Positions 39,410-51,060 of a stretch of DNA of 64,000 bases are shown here, in pieces. The position numbers and the translations under genes were made by a program. Below the pieces are notes generated by a model. The model did not search any database. It was not told the DNA's origin and saw only the letters and a program-made list of their open reading frames with translations. How positions within the stretch are numbered: position 1 is the stretch's first letter; every line of letters starts with the position of its first letter. This DNA is from Lactifluus volemus (taxonomy: Eukaryota; Basidiomycota; Agaricomycetes; Russulales; Russulaceae), in contig WTXI01000023.1 of assembly GCA_022376515.1 (NCBI GenBank), positions 1 through 64,000 of the forward strand, written 5' to 3'.

Positions 39410-41672
39410 ATGTCTCAACCTGTCGGTCCTGAACACGAGACCCTCGACGTAATTGATCATGGGGCTCCGAATGGCCAAGGTATGTTTCCCCTACTCTCAA
39501 TCAACCTTGTTGCTATCCGACTTCACCGCCCACATATTTATTAGGTGCTGATAGCTCCGGGGCTCTCTTCTCACTGTACCAGGATATCACAGAGGAAGAT
39601 GACAAACAGAGGGCGAAACGCTGGCAAAAGGATGCAGATGGGATTCTTGTTTTTGTACGCACCTCAGTTTCATTTTCCACTCCGCTTCATCCATCGAATC
39701 AATATTACAGACCGGTTTGTTGTCTGTTGCGGTTGTTACATTACTTGTGGTAACAATCCCGGACCTCAAGGATGATCCGCAGGCAACGTCCGCATTCTAT
39801 CTTTCTCAACTCTTTGAGCTTCAACTTTTCGCATACAACAACTCATCTACCCATTTCATTCCGGATCAACCTCCCTCCTCCAATCCAGCAATTCCCATCA
39901 CAGTGAATGCACTTCTTTTCATATGCTTGGCTCTCAATCTTTTCGCTGCAATGTTGGCTCTGTTACTACAACAATGGACACGTCAATACCTCATGCTTAC
40001 TCATTCCCTGCGATCCAGCTCCGACTACCGCGCGCGGGTGCGCGAAGTCTTTGGCGGTGGCTTCCAGAAATCCCCAATCTCTTCGGCTGTTCGCGTATCG
40101 ATGTCTATGTTAATTCTTTCCGTGTTCATTTTTTATATCGCCATCTCCTTTTATCTTGCCCTTCTCAACCAGCCGGTCTACACCTGCTTCTATATTTGCT
40201 CAATCTTTTGCTTCTTGATATATGCCCACATCAAATTTATGCCCAGACGTGCATTACGTCGATCAATCTTCGCAACCATCCTGTCTTTACAGGTTGTGCC
40301 TGAGAAGCCTGTCTGGAAATCCACGATGGAGATCGACGACCGCATCTTAAACCATATACTCAAGGCACTCAGGCCGGAGAATTCCGAGAAGCGAAAATCG
40401 GCAATGGAGAAATTAATGGAACATACCAATTCCCTCTCTGGCTTGGACAAAACAGGGTTTGTTGGCACCTGCGTGAAGTTCGCTGATTCTGTACGCATCT
40501 CTGACGTGGCGTCGTCAATCCTTCAAGTCATATTCCCCTGGGACCAGCATAAACTATTAACACTCGTTGAAATGGGGCAATTATTGAGAAATCGAGGTAA
40601 TAGGATTGGCTTGTGCGCACAAAGCGTTGTTGCTGGCATCATATCAAATGTCCAGCCAGGCGACCACCGTTGGATTTCACTCGCTGCGGACCAATTAGGG
40701 AAATCGGAAGATGTCATTCGGGGCTACCTCGAACGCGGTCGTGAAAACTTGTTACTTGCCAACTTGATCAACATCACTCGCCAGATACTTCAGTCTTCTT
40801 CCGGGGACGACTCGAATCTAGGTCAGGAAATGGCCTCCGCATCGTCAATAATATTACCAGCGCTTTCCAATTTTGACATAAGCAGTACTATTCCAGAACT
40901 GAAGCGCGACTTTGGAGTCTTGTGGGATGAAATCGATCGGGAAGCACCGAATAACAGCGTTGTTATGAAGATCCGCGACAGCCTTCGCGGTCTCCGTGAT
41001 GAGAGCTTACCTCGAGGCGATGATCTCCCTTTTGGTAGGGAGGTCACACAGACTCCAGATGGGCGTGCCGACTACGTCGACCATAACACGCGCAGCACCA
41101 CTTGGATTCCTCCGCCCATTATTCCCAGCAACGATGATCTCCCTCCTGGCTGGGAGGCTCGACAGACTCCAGATGGGCACACATACTACATTGATCATAA
41201 CATGCAACGCACCACTTGGACCCGCCCATCTGACCTCCCTCCTTATATCGCACTCCACATTCCTCCCTCACGGGAGGTACTAGTATCGCAGCAGGCTCCA
41301 GATCGTATCGATCGCACCCCCACAATGACCGTCTCGTCCCACCTCAAAGTCCAGCCCCTCGAAAGCGATGGCGGTCCTCAGGCCGATACTTCACAGGCCG
41401 TCGCTTCTGCTGCCACCACAATCACAACCAACATCGTTGGCTCATCTGGCACCGTTCCGCCTGACCCTAGAAGCGTGCTTCCTGCGTCGCCCACAAGCCT
41501 TTCAGTGACCCCTTTTACTACACATGCCACTTCTCATGTACCTTCTGTTTTTCGCCCCACACCTCCCAGTGCGCATCACGACTCTCAGGAGCTGGACCGT
41601 GACAATTCAATGGAGATGAGATCACTCGATCACATGGACCCGAATCGTGACCCGTCAGACAATTCTGCTTAG
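39410..41672 (+). CDS. Array gene F: DUF6535-WW protein with shortened acidic segment
   Basis: Exons 39410-39479, 39545-39654 and 39711-41672 give about 713 residues. Introns are 65 and 56 nt. Exon 2 is only 110 nt because an in-frame deletion joins G-A directly to D-S-S-G, removing most of the acidic stretch seen in D or G. The membrane domain is complete (V-N-A-L-L-F-I-C-L-A-L-N-L-F-A-A-M-L and L-Q-Q-W-T-R-Q-Y-L). The R-P-E-N-S segment is followed by a deletion that shortens the link to the helical domain. WW1 (about 498-528) has Arg for its first Trp (P-F-G-R-E-V); WW2 (about 537-567) is intact and followed by L-P-P-Y. The gtaagt-type third donor is absent, so the tail is read through. Confidence 0.82.
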
Positions 41673-42104
41673 TCTCTGCTTGGCTGAATCAACTTACAAT
41701 TCAACTTGCGATATCGGCTCTCCCGGTAACGTATGATAAGAGGCGACGGCCATGAAGGTCATGTGATTTTCGACAGGTTTTCTTGGAATTTGCAACCACA
41801 TTTTGTATACCGTACTTCACCGTCTCGTCCTCCCTTCGCTTACCTCGTTTCATCCCTTCATGTCTATTTTTTCCTTCATCTCCTTTATGTCTGCTTCGTG
41901 CTTCGTGCCTTTCGATTCCCTGTTTGGCTTTACGTTTACCTTTGTTCGTTCCGTAAGGTATTCTCCGTGCGATGTGTCTTCCCTTCGTCATTTTGGCCCT
42001 CCACTGCCTCGCCCCGCATCTTGGTCCTTTATTTTTGCTTCTTGTCCTTCCTCGATCTCATGCCTGTACGTGTAACTTACAGTAGCGGTGGTTCAGACAG
42101 TCAG
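41673..42104 (+). other. 3' flank of F
   Basis: Contains the conserved attcaacttgcgatat-ggctctccc and tttcttggaatttgcaaccac blocks found after E, H and later genes, and ends in the tcagacagtcagaa block near 42090. No gene. Confidence 0.5.
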
Positions 42105-42640
42105 AATCAGGGCTGTCAGTATCGGCCCGAGCCCGCATCAGTGAGCATCGGCTATCACCTGATCCAAGTATCTATCCGATGGCCTGTACTGTATTGGCCG
42201 AGACGATCCAAAAAATGACCGACAAAAGGAAAAACATCACGTGACAGTTGATGGGAAACCTTACGTGTACGGGTGTGATTACGCCCGCATTGATACATTA
42301 CAAGCAAAAGGTACTGCTGCGTTGAGCCTGAGTATTCCATATCCTGTAACTGCTGGCGTGTCCATCCATTCTAAGAGCTCTTTATTGGCACACTTCCTGA
42401 CTACAGGCCAACACTACAAAAGACTCTAGAATAGATGCCTGGCTATCACCTCCAGTACTTTTCTTTGACTGATTTGAAGTTGATCCCTTGTTATCCTCTT
42501 TTTATTCATGAGGCTTTGAAACTTTTTCATATCTAGGTCCGTGATAGCATCAGACGTTGATATGATGTTTTTGGGTATCTGATGCTGAGTTTCATCGAAT
42601 CCCGCGGGGATCCGATCCGGTATCATGAAAACTGATGCGA
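42105..42640. other. Unique segment replacing the upstream region of G
   Basis: About 535 bp with no copy elsewhere in the window. It lies between the gttcagacagtcaga block and the conserved gcgaaccttctctctttt stretch before the ATG. The word ggctatcacct occurs twice (about 42149 and 42439). A minus-strand frame of 79 codons (42426-42665) has no recognisable motif. It could be an inserted element whose ends I could not define, or a replacement of the promoter. Confidence 0.4.
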
Positions 42641-42674
42641 ACCTTCTCTCTTTTTCATACCACACAATTCTCCA

Positions 42675-45065
42675 ATGTCAATGTCTCAACGTGAAGGTCC
42701 TGAATTCGATGCCCTTAATGTAACTATTGGTCATGGAACAGCGAACAGCCAAGGTATGTCTTCCCTACTCCCAACCTTGTTGCTATCCGATTTCACCACC
42801 CACGTTTTAGGTGCTGCCACAGACCGGGCCTCGCAGAGGGATGAAAATCACAGGCCGGAGCCCGAGGGTGATGATAGCTCCAGGGCTCTTTTCTCACTGT
42901 ACCAGGATATCACAGAGGAAGACGACAAACAGAGGGCTAAACGCTGGCAAAAGGATGCTGACGGGATTCTTGTTTTTGTACGCACCTCAGTTTTCATTTT
43001 CCACACCGTTTCACGCATCAGATCAACACCACAGACGGGTTTGTTGTCCGTCGCGGTTGTTACATTACTTACGGTGACAATCCCCGACCTCAAGATCGAT
43101 GATCCGCAGGCAACATCCGCATTCTATCTCACGCAACTCTTTGGGCTTCAACTTAACGCATACGACAACGCATCTACCCCTTTCATTCCGGATTCACCTC
43201 CTTCCCTTGCCTTCGATGCGCCAATAGTCCCCACCATGGTGAATGCACTCCTTTTCATCTGCTTGTCTCTCAATATTTTCTCTGCAATGCTGGCCTTGTT
43301 GCTACAGCAATGGACACGTCAATACCTCATGCATACTCATTCCCAGTGGTGGTCCGACTCCGACTCCCGAGCGCGGTTGCGCGAAGCCTTTGGTGGTAGC
43401 CTCCAGAAATCGCCAATCTCTTTGGCTTTTCGGGTATCGATGGCTTCTTTATTTTTTTCCCTGATCATTTTTATTACGGCCATATCCGTCTATCTCCTCC
43501 TTCTCAACGAACCGGTCTACCTCTGCTTCTATTTTTGCTCGATGGTTTGGCTCTTGATATGTGGCCTCATCTGGGTTATGCACGCACGTGCGTTACATCT
43601 ATCATTTTTCGCAAACACCCTGGCTTTACGACTTGTGCGGCTTGTGCCTGAGAGGTTTTTCTGGAAATCGACAATGGAGATCGACGACCGCATCGTAGAC
43701 CAGATATTCGAGGCACTCAGGCCGGAGAATTCCGATCTAGTGCGATTCGGACAAGAGAAGCTTAAATTGGCAATGAAGAACCTAATGGAACGTACTTGGT
43801 CATCCAATTCCCTCTCCGACTCGGAAAAAACAGGGCGAGTCGTCGCCTGTGTGGAGCTCGCTGATTCTGTACGCCTCTCGGTCATAGCGTCGTCAATCCT
43901 TCAAGTCATATACCCCTGGGACCAGCATCAATTGTTAACACTCGTTGAAATGGGACAATCCTTGAGAAACCGAGGTAATAGGATTGGCCTGTGCGCACAA
44001 AGCGTTGTTGCTGGCATCATATCAAACGTGCAGTCAGGCGATGACCGTTGGATTGCGCTAGCTGCGGACCAATTAGGGAAATCGGAAGATGTCATTCGGG
44101 GCTACCTTGAACGCGGTCGTGAAAATGTGTTACTTGCCAACCTGATCCACATCACTCGCCAGATCCTTCAATCCTCTTCCGGGGACGACTCGAATCTGGA
44201 TCGGGATATGGCCTCCGCATCGTCAATCATATTACCAACACTTTCCAATTTTGACATGAGCAATACTCTCCCAGGACTGAAGCGCGACTTTGGAGTCTTG
44301 TGGCATGAAATCGACCGGGAAGCACCGAATAATAGAGTTGTTATGAAGCTCCGCGATAGCCTTCGCGGTCTCCGTGATGAGAGCTTACCTCGAAGCGATG
44401 GTCTCCCTCCTAGTTGGGAGCTCCAACAGACTTCAGATGGCCGTATCTACTACGTCGACTTTAATACGTGCACTCCCACCTGGATTCCTCCGTCCATAAA
44501 TCCCAGCAACGATGATCTCCCTCCTGGCTGGGAGGCTCGACAAACTCCAGATGGGCGCACATACTACCTCGATCATAACATGCGACGCACAACTTGGACC
44601 CGCCCATCCGACCCCCCTCCTTATGTCGCGCCCCACATTCCTCCCTCTCGTCCGGTACTGGTATCGCAGCAGGCTCCAGATCATATCAATCGCACACCCA
44701 TAGTCACTGCCTCGTCCTGCCTGAAAGTCCAGCCCCTCGATATCGATGGCCGTTCTCAGGCCGGTACTTCGCAGGCCATCACTTCTGCTGCCACTACCAC
44801 CACAGCCAACATCGCTGGATCATCAGGCACCGACCCTAGAAGCGTACTTCCTGCGAGTACGCATTCGCCCACGAGCGTTTCAATGCCACCTTCTCCTACC
44901 CATGCCACTTCCCATGTACCTTCTGTTTCTCGACCTGACTCTATACACGCTACACCCCTCAGTGCGCATCATGATTCTCAAGAACTGGACCATGACAATT
45001 CAATGGAGATGAGGTCACTGAATCACACGGACCCGAATCGTGACCCGTCAGACAATTCGGCTTAG
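42675..45065 (+). CDS. Array gene G: DUF6535-WW protein with P-P-P-Y motif
   Basis: Exons 42675-42753, 42811-42977 and 43035-45065 give about 758 residues. Both introns (57 and 57 nt) are multiples of three without stops, so unspliced RNA would also be open. An extra M-S precedes the usual M-S-Q start. Membrane, helical and WW regions are all present: WW1 at about 538-568 (L-P-P-S-W-E-L ... P-T-W-I-P-P-S) and WW2 at about 577-607 (L-P-P-G-W-E-A ... T-T-W-T-R-P-S), both keeping both Trp. D-P-P-P-Y follows directly. With D and I it is one of the best preserved copies, and it would be a good reference for the family. Confidence 0.85.
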   Translation: MSMSQREGPEFDALNVTIGHGTANSQGMSSLLPTLLLSDFTTHVLGAATDRASQRDENHRPEPEGDDSSRALFSLYQDITEEDDKQRAKRWQKDADGILVFVRTSVFIFHTVSRIRSTPQTGLLSVAVVTLLTVTIPDLKIDDPQATSAFYLTQLFGLQLNAYDNASTPFIPDSPPSLAFDAPIVPTMVNALLFICLSLNIFSAMLALLLQQWTRQYLMHTHSQWWSDSDSRARLREAFGGSLQKSPISLAFRVSMASLFFSLIIFITAISVYLLLLNEPVYLCFYFCSMVWLLICGLIWVMHARALHLSFFANTLALRLVRLVPERFFWKSTMEIDDRIVDQIFEALRPENSDLVRFGQEKLKLAMKNLMERTWSSNSLSDSEKTGRVVACVELADSVRLSVIASSILQVIYPWDQHQLLTLVEMGQSLRNRGNRIGLCAQSVVAGIISNVQSGDDRWIALAADQLGKSEDVIRGYLERGRENVLLANLIHITRQILQSSSGDDSNLDRDMASASSIILPTLSNFDMSNTLPGLKRDFGVLWHEIDREAPNNRVVMKLRDSLRGLRDESLPRSDGLPPSWELQQTSDGRIYYVDFNTCTPTWIPPSINPSNDDLPPGWEARQTPDGRTYYLDHNMRRTTWTRPSDPPPYVAPHIPPSRPVLVSQQAPDHINRTPIVTASSCLKVQPLDIDGRSQAGTSQAITSAATTTTANIAGSSGTDPRSVLPASTHSPTSVSMPPSPTHATSHVPSVSRPDSIHATPLSAHHDSQELDHDNSMEMRSLNHTDPNRDPSDNSA

Positions 45066-45840
45066 TCTCTGCCTGGCTACATCAAGTTTTCCTTTATTGC
45101 CTTTGTGTCGGCCTCCTGCCTCGTGTCTTTCGATCCCCTGTTTGGGTTTACGTTTACTTTTGTTCTCTCCGTACGATATTCTCCCTACAATGTGTCTTCC
45201 CTTTGTCTTTTTCTCCTTCGAATGCCTCGCGCCGTATCTAGGCCCTTAATTTTTTGGTTTTACTTTCCGTTGAGGAAAATTCGAGGGCCCTATGAAGCAT
45301 TTTGAGATTCACATATCCTGAAAATTTCGGTCTTACTCCTTGTCTTTTGGTCACGTGCCTCTATCTCATGCCTGTATTTGTAGTACAGCATGCCTTTAGA
45401 AAGCTTTGGGCACTCTTTCTGACCTTTCATCTCGATTTTGATACACTTTTCTCACCCCTTGATGATAGCCTTTGTACTCGCCAACTTTGTAGTTTCATTC
45501 GTGTGTGCGTTCTCAATGCATTCGACTTTATTCCCACTCGCTAGCTACAGGTCACGGTAGAATTGAATCTAAGGTCTGTGAATCTCTAAGGAGCATAGCG
45601 TCTCCCCCCATACCGTTCTCGTTTCTCCCACCTCTACTTAACCTTGTCTCAGCCTCGATTCATCATCTTCAACCTCGCCTCGCCTCTTCGTCTACTACTC
45701 GTCTTGGTCTCTCCCTTTCTCCTCTTCCCTCTGCCTCTCCAGGACTCACTCGTGGACGCTCAGGTTCGTCCATACTGTTCATGTGATACTGTTATCTTGC
45801 ATATCCCAGGCAATCTATCAATCTTGCAAGATATGAATTC
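45066..45840 (+). other. 3' flank of G
   Basis: Conserved downstream blocks (cctttgtgtcggcctcctgcctcg-like, then cgctagctacaggt). From about 45600 a tct/ctc-rich stretch recurs after I, J and K. No gene. Confidence 0.45.
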
Positions 45841-45864
45841 AGTATTATTGCCTATTTTCATGCT

Positions 45865-46130
45865 ATGCAACAACAAACAATCATTGACACGAACTCCTTG
45901 GTGGATTTACCTATCCAAAGAGAAGAGGCTCTCCTCACACATCTTCACCAAGAGCGTAACAAGCTTCGTTTTTATAGTGAAGCTCGCTGCGACAAAGGAG
46001 GCGAGCACAGAAACAGGAGGTCGAGTTGGAGCGTAGCTGCTCCGGCTTACAGCGTCTGAAGAGCTTGCCGATGTGCAGAAAGCAGCTACGCCTAATCTGT
46101 CTCAGAGAGGACGTACTTCTATGGGAGAGA
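45865..46130 (+). pseudogene. Coiled-coil-like relic, spacer copy 1
   Basis: The best preserved piece reads I-D-T-N-S-L-V-D, then A-L-L-T-H-L-H-Q-E-R-N-K-L-R-F-Y, and after disruptions S-E-E-L-A-D-V-Q-K-A-A-T-P-N-L-S-Q. The Leu spacing and charge suggest a coiled coil. The same pieces, with different stops and indels, recur at about 50095, 54470, 58455 and 62480. I take them as the remains of a second gene that was amplified with the array and is now dead. Its original identity is not recognised. Confidence 0.45.
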
Positions 46131-46823
46131 TAACGCTTAGTAGCACAATTGAGAAATGCACTGCCAGTGGGGTTTCTTGCCAGTGAGTGATCATCACATA
46201 GGGATGGCCCGGGTGTACGCGCTGTTGGACAATCATATACGGAAATCGGCGTGAAAGGGATAGAACACACGCAAGGTATGAGACTGAAAAGTTAGCATCG
46301 GAGTGTGCACTTTTCTGAGCCGTGGGCAATGTTACGTAACGGCTCGCTTCCTTCCCAGTCCAGTAGAAGCTCCCCGAGCGATGATCGCAACTGCTGTACT
46401 TACCGGAGGGGCGAGTTTGTTGTTCCTGTATCTCTCCATTTGCCACATTTAGGTCCCGCACTCTTCCATTTAGTTGCTCAGACTTGGATACTGTCGGGTT
46501 CAAAAGATTTCAAGGTTTCAAGGTCCATAGTCACGTGAGTAAATCAGAGGCGTCATTTTACGTAGTCACGATTACGTTGCTCCATGATCTCTTCACTCCC
46601 GTATTTCACCATGGAAGTCAAAGAGAGCTTGTTCAGATGAACAAGCCATTGATTTTATTGCACATTTTCACAATACGACGACGGAATTTGCGTTGAACTT
46701 GTACGTGTAACTTAGTAGTGGCTCAGACTAGCCTAGAAGCTGTCCCTGATCCCTGGTTATCAGGAATGGCGTCTAGATTCTCACGTTTGGTAGTCGTTTG
46801 CGACGCTCTAACACAATTCTCCA
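46131..46823 (+). promoter_or_regulatory. Upstream region of H
   Basis: Contains gtagtcacgattacgttgctccatg near 46560, then the ctcccgtatttcacc-tggaagtcaaagagagcttgtt block, a TACGTG at 46702-46707 about 120 nt before the ATG, and atcaggaatggcgtct. The same order occurs before I. No gene in this stretch. Confidence 0.4.
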
Positions 46824-49186
46824 ATGTCTCAACTTGAAGGTCCTGAACATCAAACACTCAGCATAATTGGTCATAGGGCGGCGAACAGCCAAGGTGTGTT
46901 CCCCTACCCTCAACTTTGATACTACCCGATTTCACTACTGTAATTACGTTTCACTGGATGTTGCCATAGACCGGAATTCGAGCGACGAAAGCGACGAAAA
47001 TGAGCCTGAGCTTGCTGATAGCTCCGGGGGACTCTTCTCAATGTACCAGGATATGACAGATGAAGACGACGGACAGAGGGCTAAACGCTGGCTAAAGGAT
47101 GCTGACGGGATTCTTGTTTTTGTACGCACCTCGGTCTCATTCATTTTCCACACCGCTTCACGCATCGGATCAATATTACAGACCGGTTTGTTGACTGTCG
47201 CTGTTGTTACATTACTTACGGTGACAATCCCGAACATCAAGCAAGACCCGCAGGAAACTTCCGCATTCTATCTCACGCAACTCTTTGAGCTTCAACTTGC
47301 CGCATACGAAAACCGATCTACTCCTTTCAAACCAGATAAACCTCCTTCCTCCTCTTTTCCAGTAATCTCCATCTTAGCGAATGCACTCCTTTTCATCTGT
47401 CTATCTCTCAATCTTTTCGCTGCAATGTTGGCTCTGTTGCTACAGCAATGGACACGCCAATACCTCATGTTTACTCATTCTCCGCGGTTCAGCTCCGGCG
47501 ACCGAGCGCGGGTGCGCAAAGTCTTTGGCGGTGGCCCTCAGAATTCACCAATTTCTTCGGCTATTCGACTATCGATGATTTCGATATCGTTTTCCGTGTT
47601 TATCTTCTTTGTCGCCCTTCTCCTTTATCTTATCCCTCTCAACCAGCCAGTCTACATCTGCTTCTACTCTTGCTCAATCGGTTGCTTCGTCAATTATATC
47701 CAGATCAAAGTTATGCCTAGACGTGCATTACGGCTATCATTCTTCGCAACGATCCTGTCCTTACAGGTTGTACCTGAGAAACCTGTCTGGAGATCGACAA
47801 AGGAGATCGACGACCGCATCCTAGGCCAGATAATCAACGCACTCAGGCCGGAGAATTCCGATCTAGTGCGATTTGGAAAAGAGAAGCTGGGCATGGCAGT
47901 GAAGAAACTGATGGAACGTACTTGGTCATCCAATTCCCTCGCTGACTCGGACAAAATACGGCGAGTCGTTGCCTGTGTGGAGGTCGCTGATGCTGTGCGC
48001 CTCTCGGACGTAGCGTCGTCAATCCTTGAAATAGTATTCCCCTGGGATCACCATCAATTGCCACAATCTGTTGAATTGGGGCGGTCCTTGAGAAACCAAG
48101 GTCAGGAGAAGATAGGTCTGTGCACGCAAAGCGTTGTTGCTGGCATTATTTCGAAAGTGAAGTCAGGTGACCACCGTTGGATCGCGCTAGCTGCGGACCA
48201 ATTAGGGAAATCGGAAGATGTCATTCGGGGCTACCTCGAACACGGTCAAGAAAACTTGTTACTCGCTAACCTGACGTACATCACTCGCCGAATCTTTGAG
48301 TCTTCTTCAGGGGATGATCAGGATCGGATATGGCCTCAGCATCGTCCATCATATTACCGACACTTTCCAATTTTGACATGAACAATACTCTTCCAGGACT
48401 GAAGCGCGACTTTTGTCTTGTGGGATGAGATCGATAGAGAAGCCCGAATAACAGAGTTGTTATGAAGATCCGCGACAGCCTTCGCGGTCTCCACGATGAG
48501 AGCTTACCTCAAAGCGACGGTTTCCCTCCTGGTTGGGAGGTCCGACAGACTCCTGATGGGCGTATCTACATCGACTATAACGCGCGCAGCACCACCTGGA
48601 TTCCTCCGTCCATTAATCCCCGTAACGATGATCTCCCTCCTGGCTGGGAGGTTCGACAGACTCCAGACGGGCACACATATTACATCGATCATAACATGCA
48701 ACGCACCACTTGGACCTGCCCATCCGACCTCCCTCCTTATATCGCACCCCACACTCCTCTCTCACAGGAGGTACTAGTATCGCAGCAGGCTCCAGATCAT
48801 ATCAATCACACCCCTACAATGACTGTCTCGTCCCACCTGAATGTCCAGCCCCTCGAAAGCGATGGCCGGTCTCAGGCCAGTATTTCACAGGCCATCGCAT
48901 CTGCTGCTGCTACCACAACAGCCAAGATCGCTTGCTCATCTGGCACCGTTCGCCTGACCCTAGAAGCGTGCTTCCTGCGAGTACGCATTCGCCCACGAGC
49001 GTTTCAGTGACCCCTTCTTCTACACATGCCACTTCGCATGTACCTTCTGTTTCTCGCCCTGACGCTATACTCCCTACCCCTCAGTGGCGTCATGATTCGC
49101 AGGAGCTGGACCGTGACAATTCAATGGAGATGAGACCACTCGATCACACGGACACGAATCGCGACCCGTCAGACAATTCGGCTTAG
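46824..49186 (+). pseudogene. Array locus H: frameshifted DUF6535-WW gene, chimeric
   Basis: Exon 1 is 46824-46893. The usual acceptor of intron 1 (cactag) is changed to cactgg; a replacement atag 12 nt downstream (ending 46969) would keep the frame. Exon 2 ends at 47121, intron 2 is 47122-47181, and exon 3 starts at 47182. The membrane and helical regions are open to about 48325. There a lost base (gatcggatat for gatcgggatat) shifts the frame to a stop at 48381, with further short deletions near 48412, 48450 and 48955. WW1 (one residue of Y-Y lost) and WW2 (T-T-W-T-C-P-S), then L-P-P-Y, are encoded by the frame ending at 49010; the tail frame ends at 49186. The N-terminal half resembles J and L, the C-terminal half D-G. 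Confidence 0.85.
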
Positions 49187-50080
49187 TTTCCGCTTGGCTG
49201 AATCAAGTTGCTATTCAACTTGCGATATTGGCTCTCCCAGAAACGTATGACAAGTGGCAATGGCCATGAAGTTCATGTAATTTTCAACAGGTTTTCTTGG
49301 AATTTGCAACCACTTTTTTGTAACCATATTTCACTGTCTCTTGTCCTCCCTTCGCTTTCCTCGCTTCATCCCTTCACGTCTCTCCTTTATCTCCTTTGTG
49401 TCTGCTTCGTGCCTCGTGCCTCTCGATTCCCTGTTTGGGTTTACTTTTACTTTTGTTCACTGGGTACGGTATTCTCCTGCAACGTGTCTTCCCTTTGCCT
49501 TTTGGCCTCGGCTGCCTCGCGCCGTATCTAGGCCCTTGATTTTTGGTTTTACTTTCTGTTGAGGAAATGCGAGTGCGAGCGTCTTATGAAACAGTGTGTC
49601 TTTTTAACTTACCTGTAGTATGCTATACCTTAGAGAGTGCGTTGCGCCCCTTTTTGACCCTATTCGTGCGTCCGTTCTTAACACGTTCATCTTTATTCCC
49701 CGTTTGCTAGCTATAGGTAGAATTGTATTCAAAGACTGTAATTGTACTACATAGTATCACCGTCCCCACCGTTCTCGTTCTAAAGTCGTTTCGCCCTCGG
49801 AATTGCCCAATTACGGATCGAGTGACTACACTTTAATCTTGGATGATTCCGATTTTGAGGGTCGATCGGTTTCTCCTCGCCTCTCTGCATCTCCCGGACT
49901 CGCTCGTCGACGTTCAGGCGGCGGTCTCCCCATACCTTTCGCTACATACTCGCTCATTTGAAAAATTAGACCATCTTGCTATGAGAGTGAGTTTGCGTTC
50001 TGATAGGACACTGTTATTTTTCATGTCCCAAGCCATCTATCTATCTTGCAAGATGTTCAGTATTATTGCCTATTTTCATG
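49187..50080 (+). other. 3' flank of H
   Basis: The conserved ctattcaacttgcgatattggctctccc and tttcttggaatttgcaaccac blocks, then a diverged copy of the flank seen after G. No gene is supported. Confidence 0.45.
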
Positions 50081-50094
50081 CCATATGCAACCAA

Positions 50095-50300
50095 AAACTT
50101 ACTTTCATTGACACGAACACCTTGGTGGATGTACACACAGAGCCGATCTCCTCGTCCATCTTCGCCAAGAACGCAACTGGCTTCGTCTTATATTGAAGCT
50201 TGCTGCGAAGGATAAGCGAGCACAGGAACAGTCGGTCGAATCGTAGCGTGGCTGCTGCAGCTGGGAAGCCATGGTCTACAGCGTCTGAAGGGCTTCACGT
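50095..50300 (+). pseudogene. Coiled-coil-like relic, spacer copy 2
   Basis: Contains I-D-T-N-T-L-V-D-V, then, shifted, L-V-H-L-R-Q-E-R-N-W-L-R-L-I-L-K-L-A-A-K-D-K-R-A-Q. Multiple frame changes are present and it is cut short after tacagcgtctgaagggctt. It shares order and position with the copies after G, I and J. Confidence 0.4.
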
Positions 50301-51060
50301 TCAAGATTTCAACGTCCACAGTCACGTGTGTAAATCGAGAGGACGCGCGCGTCATTTTACGTAGTCGCGATTACGTTGCTCCATGATCTCTCCCGCCATA
50401 CCTTCACTCCCGTATTTCACCACGGAAGTCAAAGAGAGCTTGTTCAGATGAACGATGGAATGGGACAGCGGGGGGGGATGACAGCGTGGGAAGCGTAGCG
50501 GACATTGTACAGTTACCCGACGCTGAGATAAGCAAAGACAACGCGGCTCCATCCCCAACCACTGCATCCTCGAGGCAGCACCCGACCCTCCAACGAGTCG
50601 TTTAATTTTATTGCACGTTTTCCCAATACGATGGCTGACTTTGCGTTGAACTGGCACGTGTAACTTAGTGACGGTTCCGACAGTCAGAGAAGCCGTCAAT
50701 CAGGAATGACGTCTGGGTTCTCATGTTTTGTGCGTGCGAATGAACGTACGCCCGAAGGCGCACGGGTGAGTTCGAGAGTAGATTATGAGGGAAAACAGTG
50801 ACAGGTATTGTCCCCTTTTTCTATGGTGATTTGGGTGCCTTTAAATTCATCTCTGACCTCTAATCACCTAGCATAGTTGAGCGTACTATAGTACGGGTAA
50901 AGTTCGAACTATTTGGACATGAGGCCTGCGTGAGGGCTGTATGACTCTACACGAGCTTGAGGCGTAAAGATAGGAACGTGGCATACAACGTTGTTGTAGG
51001 CCAGCTGCACGGCTAGCCTTACACGAACCCTCTCTTTTTTCCATACCACACAATTCTCCA
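50301..51060 (+). promoter_or_regulatory. Upstream region of I
   Basis: The conserved gtagtcgcgattacgttgctcc and ctcccgtatttcacc-cggaagtc blocks, with CACGTG at 50655-50660 inside gttgaactggcacgtgtaac. About 160 bp of unrelated sequence at 50450-50600, including a G-run, is inserted relative to H. Just before the ATG are the agctg-cacgg-ctagcc stretch and cataccacacaattctccaa. No gene is seen. Confidence 0.4.
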
